In this document: positions 18,593 to 27,434 of the stretch, in pieces
How the letters are laid out: every line of letters begins with the position of its first letter
Position numbering within the stretch: position 1 is the stretch's first letter
NCBI RefSeq assembly: GCF_001424425.1
Contig: NZ_LMPT01000001.1
Location: 236,137 to 300,136 of the forward strand
Direction: 5' to 3'
Length of the DNA: 64,000 nt
Source: Acidovorax sp. Leaf191
Lineage (GTDB): Bacteria; Pseudomonadota; Gammaproteobacteria; Burkholderiales; Burkholderiaceae_C
Program-made: the position numbers and the translations under genes
Notes under the pieces: model-generated
The model's database searches: none
The model's input: only the letters and a program-made list of their open reading frames with translations
Told to the model about the DNA's origin: nothing

Positions 18593-19504
18593 TCATGGCA
18601 CCAGCGAATGCGCTGCCGCGGTGGTGAGCGCGGCGGTCAAGGCATCTAGCAATTCCGATTCCAGGTTCCAGCAGTGCCAGTACAGCTGGATGGGCAACGA
18701 GCGGCCCGGCGCCACGTTGACCAGGCTGCCGTCCGCGATGGCGGGGCGGGCGAGCAGTTCGGGGATCACCCCCACCGCCCAGCCCGCGGCGACGGCCCGC
18801 AACTGCGCCTCCGAGCCCGGCACGAACAGGTGGTTCAGGGCCACACGCTTCAAGCCAAAGGCCCGGGCGACGAACTCGGCGGCCATGTCGTCCTTGCGGT
18901 TGAAGGACAGGAACGAGACCTCGCGGAAGTTGTGGGGTGTGAGCCCCTGGGGCAGGTGCTGCTCGGCATAGCGGGTGGCCGCCACCGCCACATAGGGCAT
19001 GGCGCCCAGCGGCACCATCTTGCAGCCGCGCAGCGCCTGCTTGAGCGTGGTCACGCAGCCCAGCACCTGGCCCGAGCGCAGCCACTCCTGCGTGAAGTCT
19101 TGGTCGTCCACGATGATTTCGAGCGGCAGGCGCTGGCACACCAGGTCGTGCAGCGCCCCCATGGCCCAGGTGGCGATGCTGTCGGCGTTGATGGCGATGG
19201 AGATGCGCTCGTCCTCGCGCGTGCCGCCCGGCGCGCTCGGTGCCAGCTCGTGCAGGTCGCGCTCCAGGTCGGCGCGCAACAGGCGCAGCTGCTTGGTGTG
19301 CTTGAGCAGCAACTGCCCCGCCGACGTCGGCCGCAGCGGCCGGCTGCGCACGATGAGCACCGAGCCCACCTGCGCCTCCAGCGCGCGCAGGCGCTGCGAG
19401 ACGGCGGACTGGGTCACGTTCAGGCGCTGCGCCGCGCGCTCGAAGCCGCCCTCTTCGACGATGGCGGCAAGGCATTCCAGGGCGGCGGGGTCGTAGGTGC
19501 TCAT
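18593..19504 (-). CDS. argP: LysR-family regulator ArgP/LysG type
   Basis: A 303-residue LysR protein with the ArgP start pattern DPAALECLAAIVEEGGFERAA, the recognition helix VTQSAVSQRLRALE, and the effector domain ending in LYWHCWNLESELLDALTAAL. ArgP senses lysine or arginine and controls amino-acid export and synthesis in other bacteria. Here it diverges from dadA, so D-amino-acid breakdown may be its target; in many genomes it faces lysE instead. The 117-base gap between the two genes is AT-rich (AGTTTAATTTTGCTTTTAGTGG). Confidence 0.85.
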   Translation of the reverse strand: MSTYDPAALECLAAIVEEGGFERAAQRLNVTQSAVSQRLRALEAQVGSVLIVRSRPLRPTSAGQLLLKHTKQLRLLRADLERDLHELAPSAPGGTREDERISIAINADSIATWAMGALHDLVCQRLPLEIIVDDQDFTQEWLRSGQVLGCVTTLKQALRGCKMVPLGAMPYVAVAATRYAEQHLPQGLTPHNFREVSFLSFNRKDDMAAEFVARAFGLKRVALNHLFVPGSEAQLRAVAAGWAVGVIPELLARPAIADGSLVNVAPGRSLPIQLYWHCWNLESELLDALTAALTTAAAHSLVP

Positions 19505-19621
19505 GATGTGACAGCGTATGAACCGGGTGCAGCGCGGCCCGCTTCATTAGGCCTGCTGATGTTTTTGGAGTAAGTTTAATTTTGCTTTTAGTGGAACGCA
19601 ATGTGGATCACACTGCGCCCC

Positions 19622-20959
19622 ATGAAAACCATCATCCTGGGCGCCGGCATCATCGGCATCAGCACCGCCTGGCACCTGCTCGAACGGGGCCATGAGGTCG
19701 TCGTGGTCGACCGCCAGCCCGATGCGGCGCTGGAGACCAGTTTTGCCAATGCCGCGCAGATCTCGGTGAGCTACTGCGAGCCCTGGGCCAACCGCGATGC
19801 GCCGCTCAAGGCGCTCAAGTGGATGTTCGACAACGAAGCACCACTGCTGTTTCGCCCGCACCTGGACTGGCAGCAGTGGCGCTGGGGCCTTCAGTTCCTC
19901 GCGCAGTGCAACGATGCGGCGTTCGAGCGCAATGTGCAGCAGATCGTGGCGCTGGGCGCGTACAGCCATGCGGCGCTCAAGGACCTGGTCAGCACCACGG
20001 GCATCGAATACAACCGCCTGGAGCGCGGCATTGCCCACTTCTACACCGACCAGAAGTCGTTCGATGCCGCCGGCCACGCGGTGGAGCTCATGCGCCGGCA
20101 CGGCGTGCAGCGCCGCCTGGTGAGCCGCGACGAGCTGCTGCAGATCGAGCCCGCCTTCAAGGCCTACGGCGACAAGATCACCGGCGGCACCTACACCAGC
20201 ACCGACGAAAGCGGCGATGCCCGCGTGTTCACGCAGGAGCTGGCCCGCCGCTGCTTGGAGCGTGGCGCGCAGTTCCTGTACGGCCACGACGTGCTGCGCC
20301 TCAACAAGATCGGCGATGCTATCGATTCAGTAGCTGTCATGGCACGCCAGACAAGCGGTGGCGGCAAAAAAGACTTCATAGTGAAGGGCGATGCCGTCGT
20401 GGTGGCCTGCGGCTCCTACAGCGCGCCGCTGCTGCGCACCGTGGGCGTGGACCTGCCCATCTACCCCGGCAAGGGCTACAGCGCCACGTTCCCGCTGCTC
20501 AAGCCCGAGGGCGCGCCCATGGTGTCGACCATCGACGACGGCAAGAAGATCGCCATGAGCCGGCTGGGCAACCACCTGCGCGTGGCGGGCACCATCGAGC
20601 TCAATGGCTACGACCTGTCGCTGGACAGCACCCTCGCACGCGCCCGCTGCCACATGCTGTCGCGCCGCATCGAGACCATCCTGCCCGGCGTGTGCGACAC
20701 CCGCACGCCCGAAGAAGGCGGCAACCCGCAGTACTGGACGGGCCTGCGCCCCGCCACGCCCACCAACATTCCCTTCATCGGCCAGACCCGCGTGGGCAAG
20801 CTCTGGGTCAACGCCGGCCACGGCACGCTGGGCTGGACGCACGGTGCAGGCTCCGGCAAGGCGCTGGCCGAACTCATCTGCGGCGAACGGCCCGCGATGA
20901 ACTTCGGCTTTCTGGGGACCGAGGCAGCACGCGCGCCCCGCGCCGTGGTTGCGGCCTGA
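19622..20959 (+). CDS. dadA: D-amino acid dehydrogenase small subunit-like, DadA, with repeat-derived insertion
   Basis: A flavoprotein that oxidises D-amino acids (D-alanine in E. coli) to 2-oxo acids and passes electrons to the quinone pool at the membrane. The 445-residue product has the FAD motif IILGAGIIGISTAWHLLERG at the N terminus, SFANAAQIS near residue 41, the PGKGYS segment near residue 282, and the C-terminal NAGHGTLGWTHGAGSG. It is slightly longer than usual because the stretch AIDSVAVMARQTSGGGKKDF (about residues 234-253) is encoded by a copy of the dispersed repeat at 20318-20380, placed in a surface loop before KGDAVVVACGS. All core motifs remain, so the enzyme is probably active. 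Confidence 0.92.
   Translation: MKTIILGAGIIGISTAWHLLERGHEVVVVDRQPDAALETSFANAAQISVSYCEPWANRDAPLKALKWMFDNEAPLLFRPHLDWQQWRWGLQFLAQCNDAAFERNVQQIVALGAYSHAALKDLVSTTGIEYNRLERGIAHFYTDQKSFDAAGHAVELMRRHGVQRRLVSRDELLQIEPAFKAYGDKITGGTYTSTDESGDARVFTQELARRCLERGAQFLYGHDVLRLNKIGDAIDSVAVMARQTSGGGKKDFIVKGDAVVVACGSYSAPLLRTVGVDLPIYPGKGYSATFPLLKPEGAPMVSTIDDGKKIAMSRLGNHLRVAGTIELNGYDLSLDSTLARARCHMLSRRIETILPGVCDTRTPEEGGNPQYWTGLRPATPTNIPFIGQTRVGKLWVNAGHGTLGWTHGAGSGKALAELICGERPAMNFGFLGTEAARAPRAVVAA
20318..20380. repeat. Dispersed palindromic repeat, copy 3 (translated inside dadA)
   Basis: TGCTATCGATTCAGTAGCTG at one end and AGACAAGCGGTGGCGGC near the other match the family. It is the only copy wholly inside a conserved gene, in frame and without a stop. 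Confidence 0.75.
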
Positions 20960-20997
20960 GCCTGCAGAGAAAGGCGGGTTTCGCTACGATGCCCGCC

Positions 20998-21558
20998 ATG
21001 TCTTCAGCACCGCACTACCTCTTTCTCACCACCTCCACCCGCGAGCCAGGCCACACCGGCAATACCGAGTGGCTGGCCCGCCAGGCTGCCGCCGCGCTGC
21101 CTGCCGGTACCGCGCAGACCTGGCACCACCTGGCGCGCATGGACCTGCCGCCTTTCGTGGACCAGCGCCACACCTCGGGCACCTATGCGCCGCCCGAAGG
21201 CGACATGAAGACCCTGCTGGACGCCACGCTCGCGGCCACGCACATCGTCTTCGCGGCCCCTGTGTACTGGTACAGCATCCCGTCGCCGCTCAAGACCTAC
21301 CTGGACCACTGGAGCGCCTGGATGCGCGTGCCGGGCCTGGCGTTCAAGGAGCCCATGGGCGCCAAGACGCTGGCCCTCATCACCACCAGCGGCGACCGGG
21401 CCAAGGCCCAGCCCATGATCGACTCCGTGGAGCTGTGCGCCAAGTTCCTGTCGATGACCTGGGGCGGCGCGCTCTGGGGCAAGGGCGGGCCGCCCAATGC
21501 CGTGCAGGCAGATGCACAGGCCGTGGCCGCTGCGGCGACGTTCCTGGCCGCGGCCTGA
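20998..21558 (+). CDS. NADPH-dependent FMN reductase / flavodoxin-like NAD(P)H dehydrogenase
   Basis: The 186-residue product has the flavodoxin-like fold of the WrbA/YwqN group: LFLTTSTREPGHTGNTEWLA (phosphate-binding loop), IVFAAPVYWYSIPSPLKTYLDHW near residue 83, and MGAKTLALITTSGD near residue 120. It likely reduces quinones, azo- or nitro-compounds, or free FMN, in the cytoplasm. Start at ATG 20998; an in-frame ATG three codons upstream is also possible. It follows dadA by 38 bases and may share its transcript. Confidence 0.85.
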   Translation: MSSAPHYLFLTTSTREPGHTGNTEWLARQAAAALPAGTAQTWHHLARMDLPPFVDQRHTSGTYAPPEGDMKTLLDATLAATHIVFAAPVYWYSIPSPLKTYLDHWSAWMRVPGLAFKEPMGAKTLALITTSGDRAKAQPMIDSVELCAKFLSMTWGGALWGKGGPPNAVQADAQAVAAAATFLAAA

Positions 21559-21609
21559 GGCGCCGGCCACGCTGGCACAACCCCTGACGCACGCCGACAT
21601 GGTGACCGG

Positions 21610-21957
21610 GTGACCACCCTCACGCTGCTGCTGTTACCGCCACCGCCGGGGCTGGCGCTGCAGTCCGCGGCACAGCGGGTGTTCGACACGCTGGGCGCAC
21701 ACGCACCGCGCTTCATCGAGCGCCATGGCGCCAACCAGAGCTACGACTTCTACTGGCAGGCGCATGGCGGTGCGGCCCTGGGGCAGGCCATCTGCAGGGT
21801 GCGCGGTGACCTGTGGGAGCCAGAGAAGCCGCAAAACAGCATCTACATCGAACTGGAGCAGCACGCCGGCGCGGCGAACGCACTGGCCGATCTGCAGCAG
21901 AAGCTCCTGGCCCGTGGATGGACCTTGCCGCCCACGCAACCCACCCCACTCACCTAG
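21610..21957 (+). CDS. Hypothetical 115-residue protein
   Basis: A short ORF starting at a GTG at 21610 and ending 9 bases before the convergent ydcF-like stop. The N terminus is hydrophobic and Pro-rich (LTLLLLPPPPG), but not a typical signal peptide. The rest (SYDFYWQAHGGAALGQAICRV, NSIYIELEQHAG) looks like a folded alpha/beta domain with ordinary codon use. I do not recognise the family. Confidence 0.5.
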   Translation: MTTLTLLLLPPPPGLALQSAAQRVFDTLGAHAPRFIERHGANQSYDFYWQAHGGAALGQAICRVRGDLWEPEKPQNSIYIELEQHAGAANALADLQQKLLARGWTLPPTQPTPLT

Positions 21958-21966
21958 ACTGCAGGC

Positions 21967-22740
21967 TCAGGCGGAGCCCGCCACCCTGCGCACCCACGCG
22001 CCCCCGCGCTGCGCCAAAATGCCCAGCCACTCGTGCAGCGCCAGGCTGCTGTCCGCCAGCGCCGAGGCACGCGGCAACAGCCGCTGCAGGCGGTGGGACG
22101 ATGTGTAGGTGAGCCCCATGGGCGCAGGCAGCACGTCGAGCCCCTGGCGCCGGAACAGATCGGCCGCGCGCACCATGTGCCAGCCGTGGGTCACCAGCGC
22201 GATGCGCTCGATGCCCGCGGCCTTGAGCACGGGCGCGGAATTCGCCGCATTGCCCTGCGTGTCAAGCGAATGCACTTCGGTCCAGCGCACGCGGCCGCGC
22301 AGCTCATGCTCGGCCACGTCCTTCATGACCAGCGCTTCGGCCCGGGCGCCGCCGAACGAGCCGCCGGTGGCCAGCAGCGGCAGCCCGGTCTGCCGCTGCA
22401 GCGCCACCGCGTAGCGCAGCCGCTCGCGCGCGCCGCGGCTGAGCACATCGGTGCCGTTGTCGGGTGCGGTGGCGTCGGCACCGCCGCCCAGCACCACGAT
22501 GGCCTGGGCACGGGCCAGGTCGGCCTGCGCGATGGACGGATACTGCTCCAGGCTGCGCACCAGCGCCACAGACACCGGCGGCCAGGACAGCGCCAGCACG
22601 GACAGCAGCGACAGCACCGCGATCAGCAGGCCGGTGCGGCGGTGGCGCCGCGCAATCCACAGGCCCACGAAGGCCAGCAGGATGCTGAGCACCGGGGGCA
22701 TCAGCACGGCAGACAGGATTTTCTTGAGAAGGAACCACAT
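21967..22740 (-). CDS. YdcF/ElyC family protein (DUF218)
   Basis: The 257-residue product has two N-terminal transmembrane helices (MWFLLKKILSAVLMPPVLSILLAFVG and LLIAVLSLLSVLALS), then the DUF218 domain with AQAIVVLGGG, GLPLLATGG and VTHGWHMVRA. Relatives such as ElyC and SanA act in cell-envelope integrity at the inner membrane; the chemistry is unknown. The start at 22740 (MWFLL) is the usual family start, while an upstream ATG at 22767 is also open. Confidence 0.85.
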   Translation of the reverse strand: MWFLLKKILSAVLMPPVLSILLAFVGLWIARRHRRTGLLIAVLSLLSVLALSWPPVSVALVRSLEQYPSIAQADLARAQAIVVLGGGADATAPDNGTDVLSRGARERLRYAVALQRQTGLPLLATGGSFGGARAEALVMKDVAEHELRGRVRWTEVHSLDTQGNAANSAPVLKAAGIERIALVTHGWHMVRAADLFRRQGLDVLPAPMGLTYTSSHRLQRLLPRASALADSSLALHEWLGILAQRGGAWVRRVAGSA

Positions 22741-22869
22741 AGAGGCAAAGAGAGGGGCGGCGATCATGCCGGTGCGGCGCGGCCACGGCCGCCGAGGCCC
22801 GCGCCGTCCGATGGCGCGCAGCCGCCAGCATGGCCAGGCCGCCAGCGCGGCGCATTCACCCGGCGGGCT

Positions 22870-23658
22870 TCAATGCAGCACCCGCGGGCGCACCAGGAAC
22901 TCCATCAGCGCGCCGCCGAAGCCCTCCGGGTCTTCCAGCTGCGGCCAGTGGCCCACGTGCGGCAGGTTCAGGTGCTCGGCATCGGGCATCACCTGGGCCA
23001 GGGCCTGCAGCGCTTCAGGCGGCGTGCAGCGGTCCTGGCCGCCGCCCACCAGCAGGGTGGGCAGGCTCAGGGACCGCAGCGCCGCAGCGCCGCGGTCGAA
23101 GGTGCCCATTGCCTGCAGGGCACGCCGGTAGGCGCCGGGGTAGACCTGCGACAGCGCATGCGTGGCCAGCCGCGCGCCCTCGGGCAGCGCACCCGTGCCG
23201 ATGAACCGCGGCACCAGGGTGTTCGCCAGTTGCTCCATGCTGCCGCCCTGCTCCAGCGCCTGCAGCGCCGCCAGCCGGGGCGCCACCCAGTCCTGCGTGG
23301 CCTGCGCATCCAGGGCCGGGCCACCGGCGCACAGCACCAGGCGCCGCACCGCCGCCGGCTTGCGCACCGCCACTTCCAGCGCCACCATGGCCCCCATGCC
23401 ATGGCCCACCAGGGACACGGAGCCACATTGCAGGGCCTCGATCAGCAGGAGACAGCTCTCGGCCAGGCCCTTGAAGCTGTAGGGCTCGATCGGCGCGCTG
23501 CGGCCGTAGCCCGGCATGTTCCACGCCACGGCGCGGTACCCGGCGGTCGCGAGCGCCTCCACCTGCGGGGCGAACGTGAGGTGGTCGCCATCGGCGTCGT
23601 GCAGCATGAGCACGGTAGCGCCGGAGCCCAGGGTGGTGAAGGTGGGAAGAAGAGCCAT
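22870..23658 (-). CDS. Alpha/beta hydrolase fold protein lacking the nucleophile serine
   Basis: The 262-residue product is a clear alpha/beta hydrolase: VLMLHDADGDHLTFAPQVEAL, AWNMPGYGRS, the nucleophile elbow LVGHGMGAMVALEVA near residue 98, GGGQDRCTP (acid) and HVGHWPQLE (histidine). In the elbow the expected G-H-S-M-G reads G-H-G-M-G, so the catalytic serine is a glycine. The codon is GGC, one base from AGC serine. The rest of the triad and oxyanion region are intact. It may be a recently inactivated enzyme, a non-hydrolytic binding protein, or a sequencing difference. Start at ATG 23658, since the upstream 20 residues are low-complexity. Confidence 0.82.
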   Translation of the reverse strand: MALLPTFTTLGSGATVLMLHDADGDHLTFAPQVEALATAGYRAVAWNMPGYGRSAPIEPYSFKGLAESCLLLIEALQCGSVSLVGHGMGAMVALEVAVRKPAAVRRLVLCAGGPALDAQATQDWVAPRLAALQALEQGGSMEQLANTLVPRFIGTGALPEGARLATHALSQVYPGAYRRALQAMGTFDRGAAALRSLSLPTLLVGGGQDRCTPPEALQALAQVMPDAEHLNLPHVGHWPQLEDPEGFGGALMEFLVRPRVLH

Positions 23659-23846
23659 GCGGTCGGGGTTGGATGAAGAACAAATCGGCGGGGGCGGCAG
23701 ACATCCCGCACCTGCCATGCCCCGATTATCGGCAGTCGGGCGCGCAGGCCTTCACGCACCGGCGCAGCCCTGGCGACGGCGCGGTTACGGAGGGCGTTTC
23801 ATAATGGCTGCTCTGGCCCTTGCGCCTTCGCCGTGCCGCTGCTGTT

Positions 23847-24368
23847 GTGAACCTGCCCTTGCCCCGCCCTGCCCTCGCCCGCCCCCCCAGCTTTTCCGTC
23901 CGCGAATTCCGCGATGCGCTGGGCATGTTCGCCACCGGCGTCACCATCGTCACCGCGCGCAACGGCGACGGTGCGCTGGTGGGGCTCACCGCGAGCTCCT
24001 TCAACTCCGTGTCGCTGGACCCGCCCCTGGTGCTCTGGAGCCTGTCGCGCGCCGCCGCGTCGATGCCGGCCTTTGCCAACGGCTCGCACTACGCCATCAA
24101 CGTGCTGGCGGCCGACCAGAAGTCGCTGGCCGAGCGCTTCGCCTCCAAAGGCGTGGACCGCTGGACCGGCGTGGACCACAGCCCGGGCATCAGCAACGCA
24201 CCGGTGCTGGCAGGTGCCGCCGCGACCTTCGAGTGCTTCAACCGCAGCCGCTACGAAGAAGGCGACCACGTGATCTTCGTGGGCGAGGTCGAGCGCTGCA
24301 GCCACCGCGCGGGCGTGCCGCCGCTGCTGTACCACGGCGGCCGGTTCTACACCGAGCACCCGCTGTAG
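23847..24368 (+). CDS. Flavin reductase family protein
   Basis: The 173-residue product resembles the HpaC/NtaB-type flavin reductases that supply FMNH2 or FADH2 to two-component monooxygenases: REFRDALGMFATGVTIVTARN, GLTASSFNSVSLDPPLVLWSL, and a C-terminal VIFVGEVERC...PLLYHGGRFYTEH. The likely start is the GTG at 23847. No partner monooxygenase is adjacent, so the reductase may serve one elsewhere or be a stand-alone ferric or FMN reductase. Confidence 0.85.
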   Translation: MNLPLPRPALARPPSFSVREFRDALGMFATGVTIVTARNGDGALVGLTASSFNSVSLDPPLVLWSLSRAAASMPAFANGSHYAINVLAADQKSLAERFASKGVDRWTGVDHSPGISNAPVLAGAAATFECFNRSRYEEGDHVIFVGEVERCSHRAGVPPLLYHGGRFYTEHPL

Positions 24369-24441
24369 CGCACGGCCCCCGGCCGCGGCGTTTTTGCGTT
24401 GGCCACCCACGCACGCCACCTGCTAGCTTCCCGTCTTCTTC

Positions 24442-25017
24442 ATGCACATCCGCAGCATCAACATCGGCACCGCCCGGCGCCTGCGCGTGGGCGAGCGCAG
24501 CTTGCTCACCGGCATCGGCAAGTCGCCTGTGCAGGGCGCGGTCCCTGCCGGCCCGCTGGGACTGCACGGCGACGAGCAGGTGGAGCTGAGCATCCATGGC
24601 GGCCTGCAAAAGGCCGTGTACGCCTACCCGGCCGTGCACTACGCGTTCTGGCAGGCCCAGCGCCTGGAGCGCGGCGTGAGCCTCTTCGACGAAGCGCTGC
24701 CGCCAGGGTTCGTGGGGGAGAACCTCACCGTGGACGGGCCGCTGGAGCACGAGATCTTCGTGGGCGACGAGCTGCACTTCCCGGACTGCGTGCTGCGCGT
24801 GACGGCGCCCCGCGAGCCCTGCTCCAAGTTCAACGCCGTGATGGGCTTTGCGCAGGCCGGGCGCGCGATGGCGATCGCCGGCTGCTGCGGCTACTACCTG
24901 GCGGTGGACCGGCCGGGCACGCTCGCCGCAGGCCAGACGGCCACGCTGGTGCCCGGGCAGCGCAGCCTGAGCATTGCGCAGGCCTTTGCGGCCAAGTTCG
25001 CCAAGCACATCCGCTGA
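24442..25017 (+). CDS. MOSC domain protein (YiiM-like)
   Basis: A 191-residue single MOSC domain protein: GLHGDEQVELSIHGGLQKAVYAYP near residue 39, GFVGENLTVDGPLE near residue 88, and the conserved cysteine in PREPCSKFN near residue 130 that binds the molybdenum cofactor in this family. YiiM reduces N-hydroxylated bases such as 6-hydroxylaminopurine in E. coli; that role is likely but not certain here. Soluble and cytoplasmic. Confidence 0.88.
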   Translation: MHIRSINIGTARRLRVGERSLLTGIGKSPVQGAVPAGPLGLHGDEQVELSIHGGLQKAVYAYPAVHYAFWQAQRLERGVSLFDEALPPGFVGENLTVDGPLEHEIFVGDELHFPDCVLRVTAPREPCSKFNAVMGFAQAGRAMAIAGCCGYYLAVDRPGTLAAGQTATLVPGQRSLSIAQAFAAKFAKHIR

Positions 25018-25071
25018 CCGGCTGCAGCCCGGAGCCCCCCGCGAACCTGGCTCTCACGGGAGGCAGATGGA

Positions 25072-27345
25072 TCAGGCCCGCCCCGCAGCCCCGGCGTCCG
25101 GCTCGACCAGCTGCCGGGCATGTGCCTGCAGCTGCGGAAACACCTTGCCCACCAGCAGCAGCTGCGCCGCCATCAGGCTGTGCGCGGTCGCTGGGGGCTG
25201 CGGCATGGCGGCCTGCGGCGGCGTGCCGAACTCGCGCAGCACCTGCTCGACGGCAGGGGCTGCCACCGCATGGCGCCGCCGCACGCCCGACTGCTGCTGC
25301 GCCCGCTCGAGCTCCTGCGACAGTTGCTGCAGCGACACCAGCAGCGTGCGCGCCAGCGCCTGTGTGGCGTCGTCCACCGGCTGCGTGCCTTGCGCGCCGC
25401 GCTGCGCACCCAGGGCCGACAGGTAGTTGAGCTGCGTGTGCGACAGGCACAGAAAGCTCGCCATCACCGCGGCATTGCCGCGCACGCGCAACGGCTCCTT
25501 GAGCATGGCACTGTACGAGTTGGACAGCGCTGCGTCCGCGTTGTGGGCGTTGCGCCGGGCCAGGCGGTATTCGAGGTGGTCGCACTTGCCGCTGTGGTAC
25601 TGCGCCAGGATGGCGCGCAGGTACAGCGCCTGCGTCTGCAGCACCTGGGCGGCCAGCTGCGGCCACTGGCGCGACTGCCAGTGCGGCCACACCAGCCACG
25701 ACGCCGCAGCCGCGATCAGGCACCCCACGGCGGTGTCGAGCAGGCGCGCCGCGATGACACCCTGCGAGGTACCCATCTGCTGAAAGCTCAGCAACAACAG
25801 CATGGTGACCGCCGCCGTGGCCAGCGTGTAGCGCGTGTGCCGCGCGCCGAAAAACACCGCCCCGGCGAACACCAGCAGCGCCGCCTGCACCAGCGCCCCC
25901 GGAAAGAGCTGGATCGCCGCCCAGCCCAGCGCCAGCCCCATGGCCGTGCCCTTGGCGCGCTGCAGCAGCCGCGTCTGGGTGGCCGCGTACTGCGGCTGGC
26001 TCACGAACACGATGGTCAGCAGGATCCAGTAGCCGTGCGGGTCGGCCGTGGCCTGCATCACGGCAAAACCCACGGCCAGCGACAGGCTCAGGCGCACGCT
26101 GTGCCGCAGCCAGGCAGAGCGGGCACTGAGCTGCGCGCGCAGGCGCGAGCCGGCATCGCGCAGGCTGCGGGGCTCGCGGTCGAACAGCGTGTGGTCCACC
26201 GCGCTGTCGGCCTGCGGGTCTGCCGGCAGCGCGAGTGCGCCCGCAAACACGCCGGCCATGGCGGTGAGGTTGTGGCCCAGCGCATGCAGCGAGCGCAGCG
26301 GGCGGGCCATGGGGTGCGGCGGCGTATTGGCAGCATCAGATGCATTGAGAGCCGCAGCCGCGTCCTGGTGGGCGATGGCCGCCTGCATGTCCTCGATGGC
26401 GCGGCCCGTGGCGCCCCAGTGCTGCGGCCGCGACTGTTCCTGGATCGCCACCGACAGCTTGAGCGCCTGCTCGCCCAGCAGCGTGAGCACGCGCTGGCAG
26501 CGGTACAGCACGTCGCTGTGAAAGAACGACTGCGCCAGCAGGTCGTAGTGCTCGTGCGACGAGCTCACGCGCTCGTGCACGTCCTGCGCGGCCAGGTACT
26601 GGTGCATGGCCGTCTGCAGCCACGGCGGCGGCGTGCCCCGGCCCATGCGGCTCATGAGGCTTTCCTTGGCGGCGTTGAGCGCATCCACCACGCGGCCGTT
26701 GTGCAGGGCCAGCGCCATGCGGCGGCGCTCCAGGTCCACGTCGCGCACGGGCTCGAGCAGCAGGGCCTTCAGCCGCAGGTATTCGCCCAGCACCGCATAG
26801 AGCCTGGCCATCCGAAAACGCACCGGGGCCCGGGGCATGGCCAGGCTCCAGACCACCGAGACCACGCCGTACCAGGCCGCCCCGGCCAGCATCAGCGGCG
26901 TGGCCTGCTCGGCCGCGGCGCGGCTGGCGTCGGCGGCCAGGGCCGCGTAGATGAACAGGATGAGCGAGCCGAACGCGATGGCGCGGTAGCGTTCGCTGAG
27001 TGCGCCCAGCAGGGTGAGCGCCCAGGCCGACACCACCATGGCCCCCATCAGCGCCCAGGGCCAGGACACCGTGGCCCACACCGCCAGCGCCATGAGGCCA
27101 AAGCACCCCAGCGCCAGCAGCTGCGCCCGCAGGCGCCCCCGCCAGCTGTCATCGGTCTCGGTGAGCGCGCTGGCGATCACACCCAGCAGCACGGGCATGA
27201 GTTCGGCCTGCCAGTCGGCCCACCAGCCGCAGGCCAGCACCGCCGCCAGGGCGAAAAAGGCCCGCGCGCCGCGCGTGAAGCCTTCGTGGTGGCGGGCGCG
27301 CTGCCAGCTGAGTTTCCAGGATTCGTCCACAGGACTGCCTCGCAT
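25072..27345 (-). CDS. FUSC-family inner-membrane protein (YccS/YhfK-like)
   Basis: The 757-residue protein has two blocks of hydrophobic helices, about residues 25-175 (FFALAAVLACGWWADWQAELMPVLLGVIAS onward) and 425-550 (LSLSLAVGFAVMQA, YWILLTIVFVSQPQYAATQTR), each followed by a soluble domain. This is the layout of FUSC/YccS proteins, related to aromatic acid exporters and plant ALMT channels. The motif FVSQPQYAATQTRLLQRAKGT is typical. It probably exports aromatic acids or similar compounds. A palindrome AGGGATTACCCT sits right at its start codon (27347-27358). Confidence 0.88.
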   Translation of the reverse strand: MRGSPVDESWKLSWQRARHHEGFTRGARAFFALAAVLACGWWADWQAELMPVLLGVIASALTETDDSWRGRLRAQLLALGCFGLMALAVWATVSWPWALMGAMVVSAWALTLLGALSERYRAIAFGSLILFIYAALAADASRAAAEQATPLMLAGAAWYGVVSVVWSLAMPRAPVRFRMARLYAVLGEYLRLKALLLEPVRDVDLERRRMALALHNGRVVDALNAAKESLMSRMGRGTPPPWLQTAMHQYLAAQDVHERVSSSHEHYDLLAQSFFHSDVLYRCQRVLTLLGEQALKLSVAIQEQSRPQHWGATGRAIEDMQAAIAHQDAAAALNASDAANTPPHPMARPLRSLHALGHNLTAMAGVFAGALALPADPQADSAVDHTLFDREPRSLRDAGSRLRAQLSARSAWLRHSVRLSLSLAVGFAVMQATADPHGYWILLTIVFVSQPQYAATQTRLLQRAKGTAMGLALGWAAIQLFPGALVQAALLVFAGAVFFGARHTRYTLATAAVTMLLLLSFQQMGTSQGVIAARLLDTAVGCLIAAAASWLVWPHWQSRQWPQLAAQVLQTQALYLRAILAQYHSGKCDHLEYRLARRNAHNADAALSNSYSAMLKEPLRVRGNAAVMASFLCLSHTQLNYLSALGAQRGAQGTQPVDDATQALARTLLVSLQQLSQELERAQQQSGVRRRHAVAAPAVEQVLREFGTPPQAAMPQPPATAHSLMAAQLLLVGKVFPQLQAHARQLVEPDAGAAGRA

Positions 27346-27346
27346 T

Positions 27347-27358
27347 AGGGATTACCCT
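27347..27358. promoter_or_regulatory. AGGG-N4-CCCT palindrome at the FUSC gene start
   Basis: AGGGATTACCCT lies between the FUSC ATG and the upstream gene, where a repressor would block initiation. Related sites occur at 14689 and 50724. Confidence 0.4.
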
Positions 27359-27434
27359 GATGTTAAGCAATAAGCCGGCCATGCCGGCGACCTGCCGGCA
27401 TCCACCCGGGCGGTTCGGACGGAAGATCCTGCGG

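Noticed and set aside
22033-23676. 547-residue plus-strand frame across ydcF and the hydrolase gene
   Set aside because: Low-complexity Gln/Arg/His-rich translation crossing two real genes on the other strand.
25120-27348. 742-residue plus-strand frame across the FUSC gene
   Set aside because: Arg/Gln/His-rich antisense frame with no domain; the minus strand encodes a clear membrane protein.
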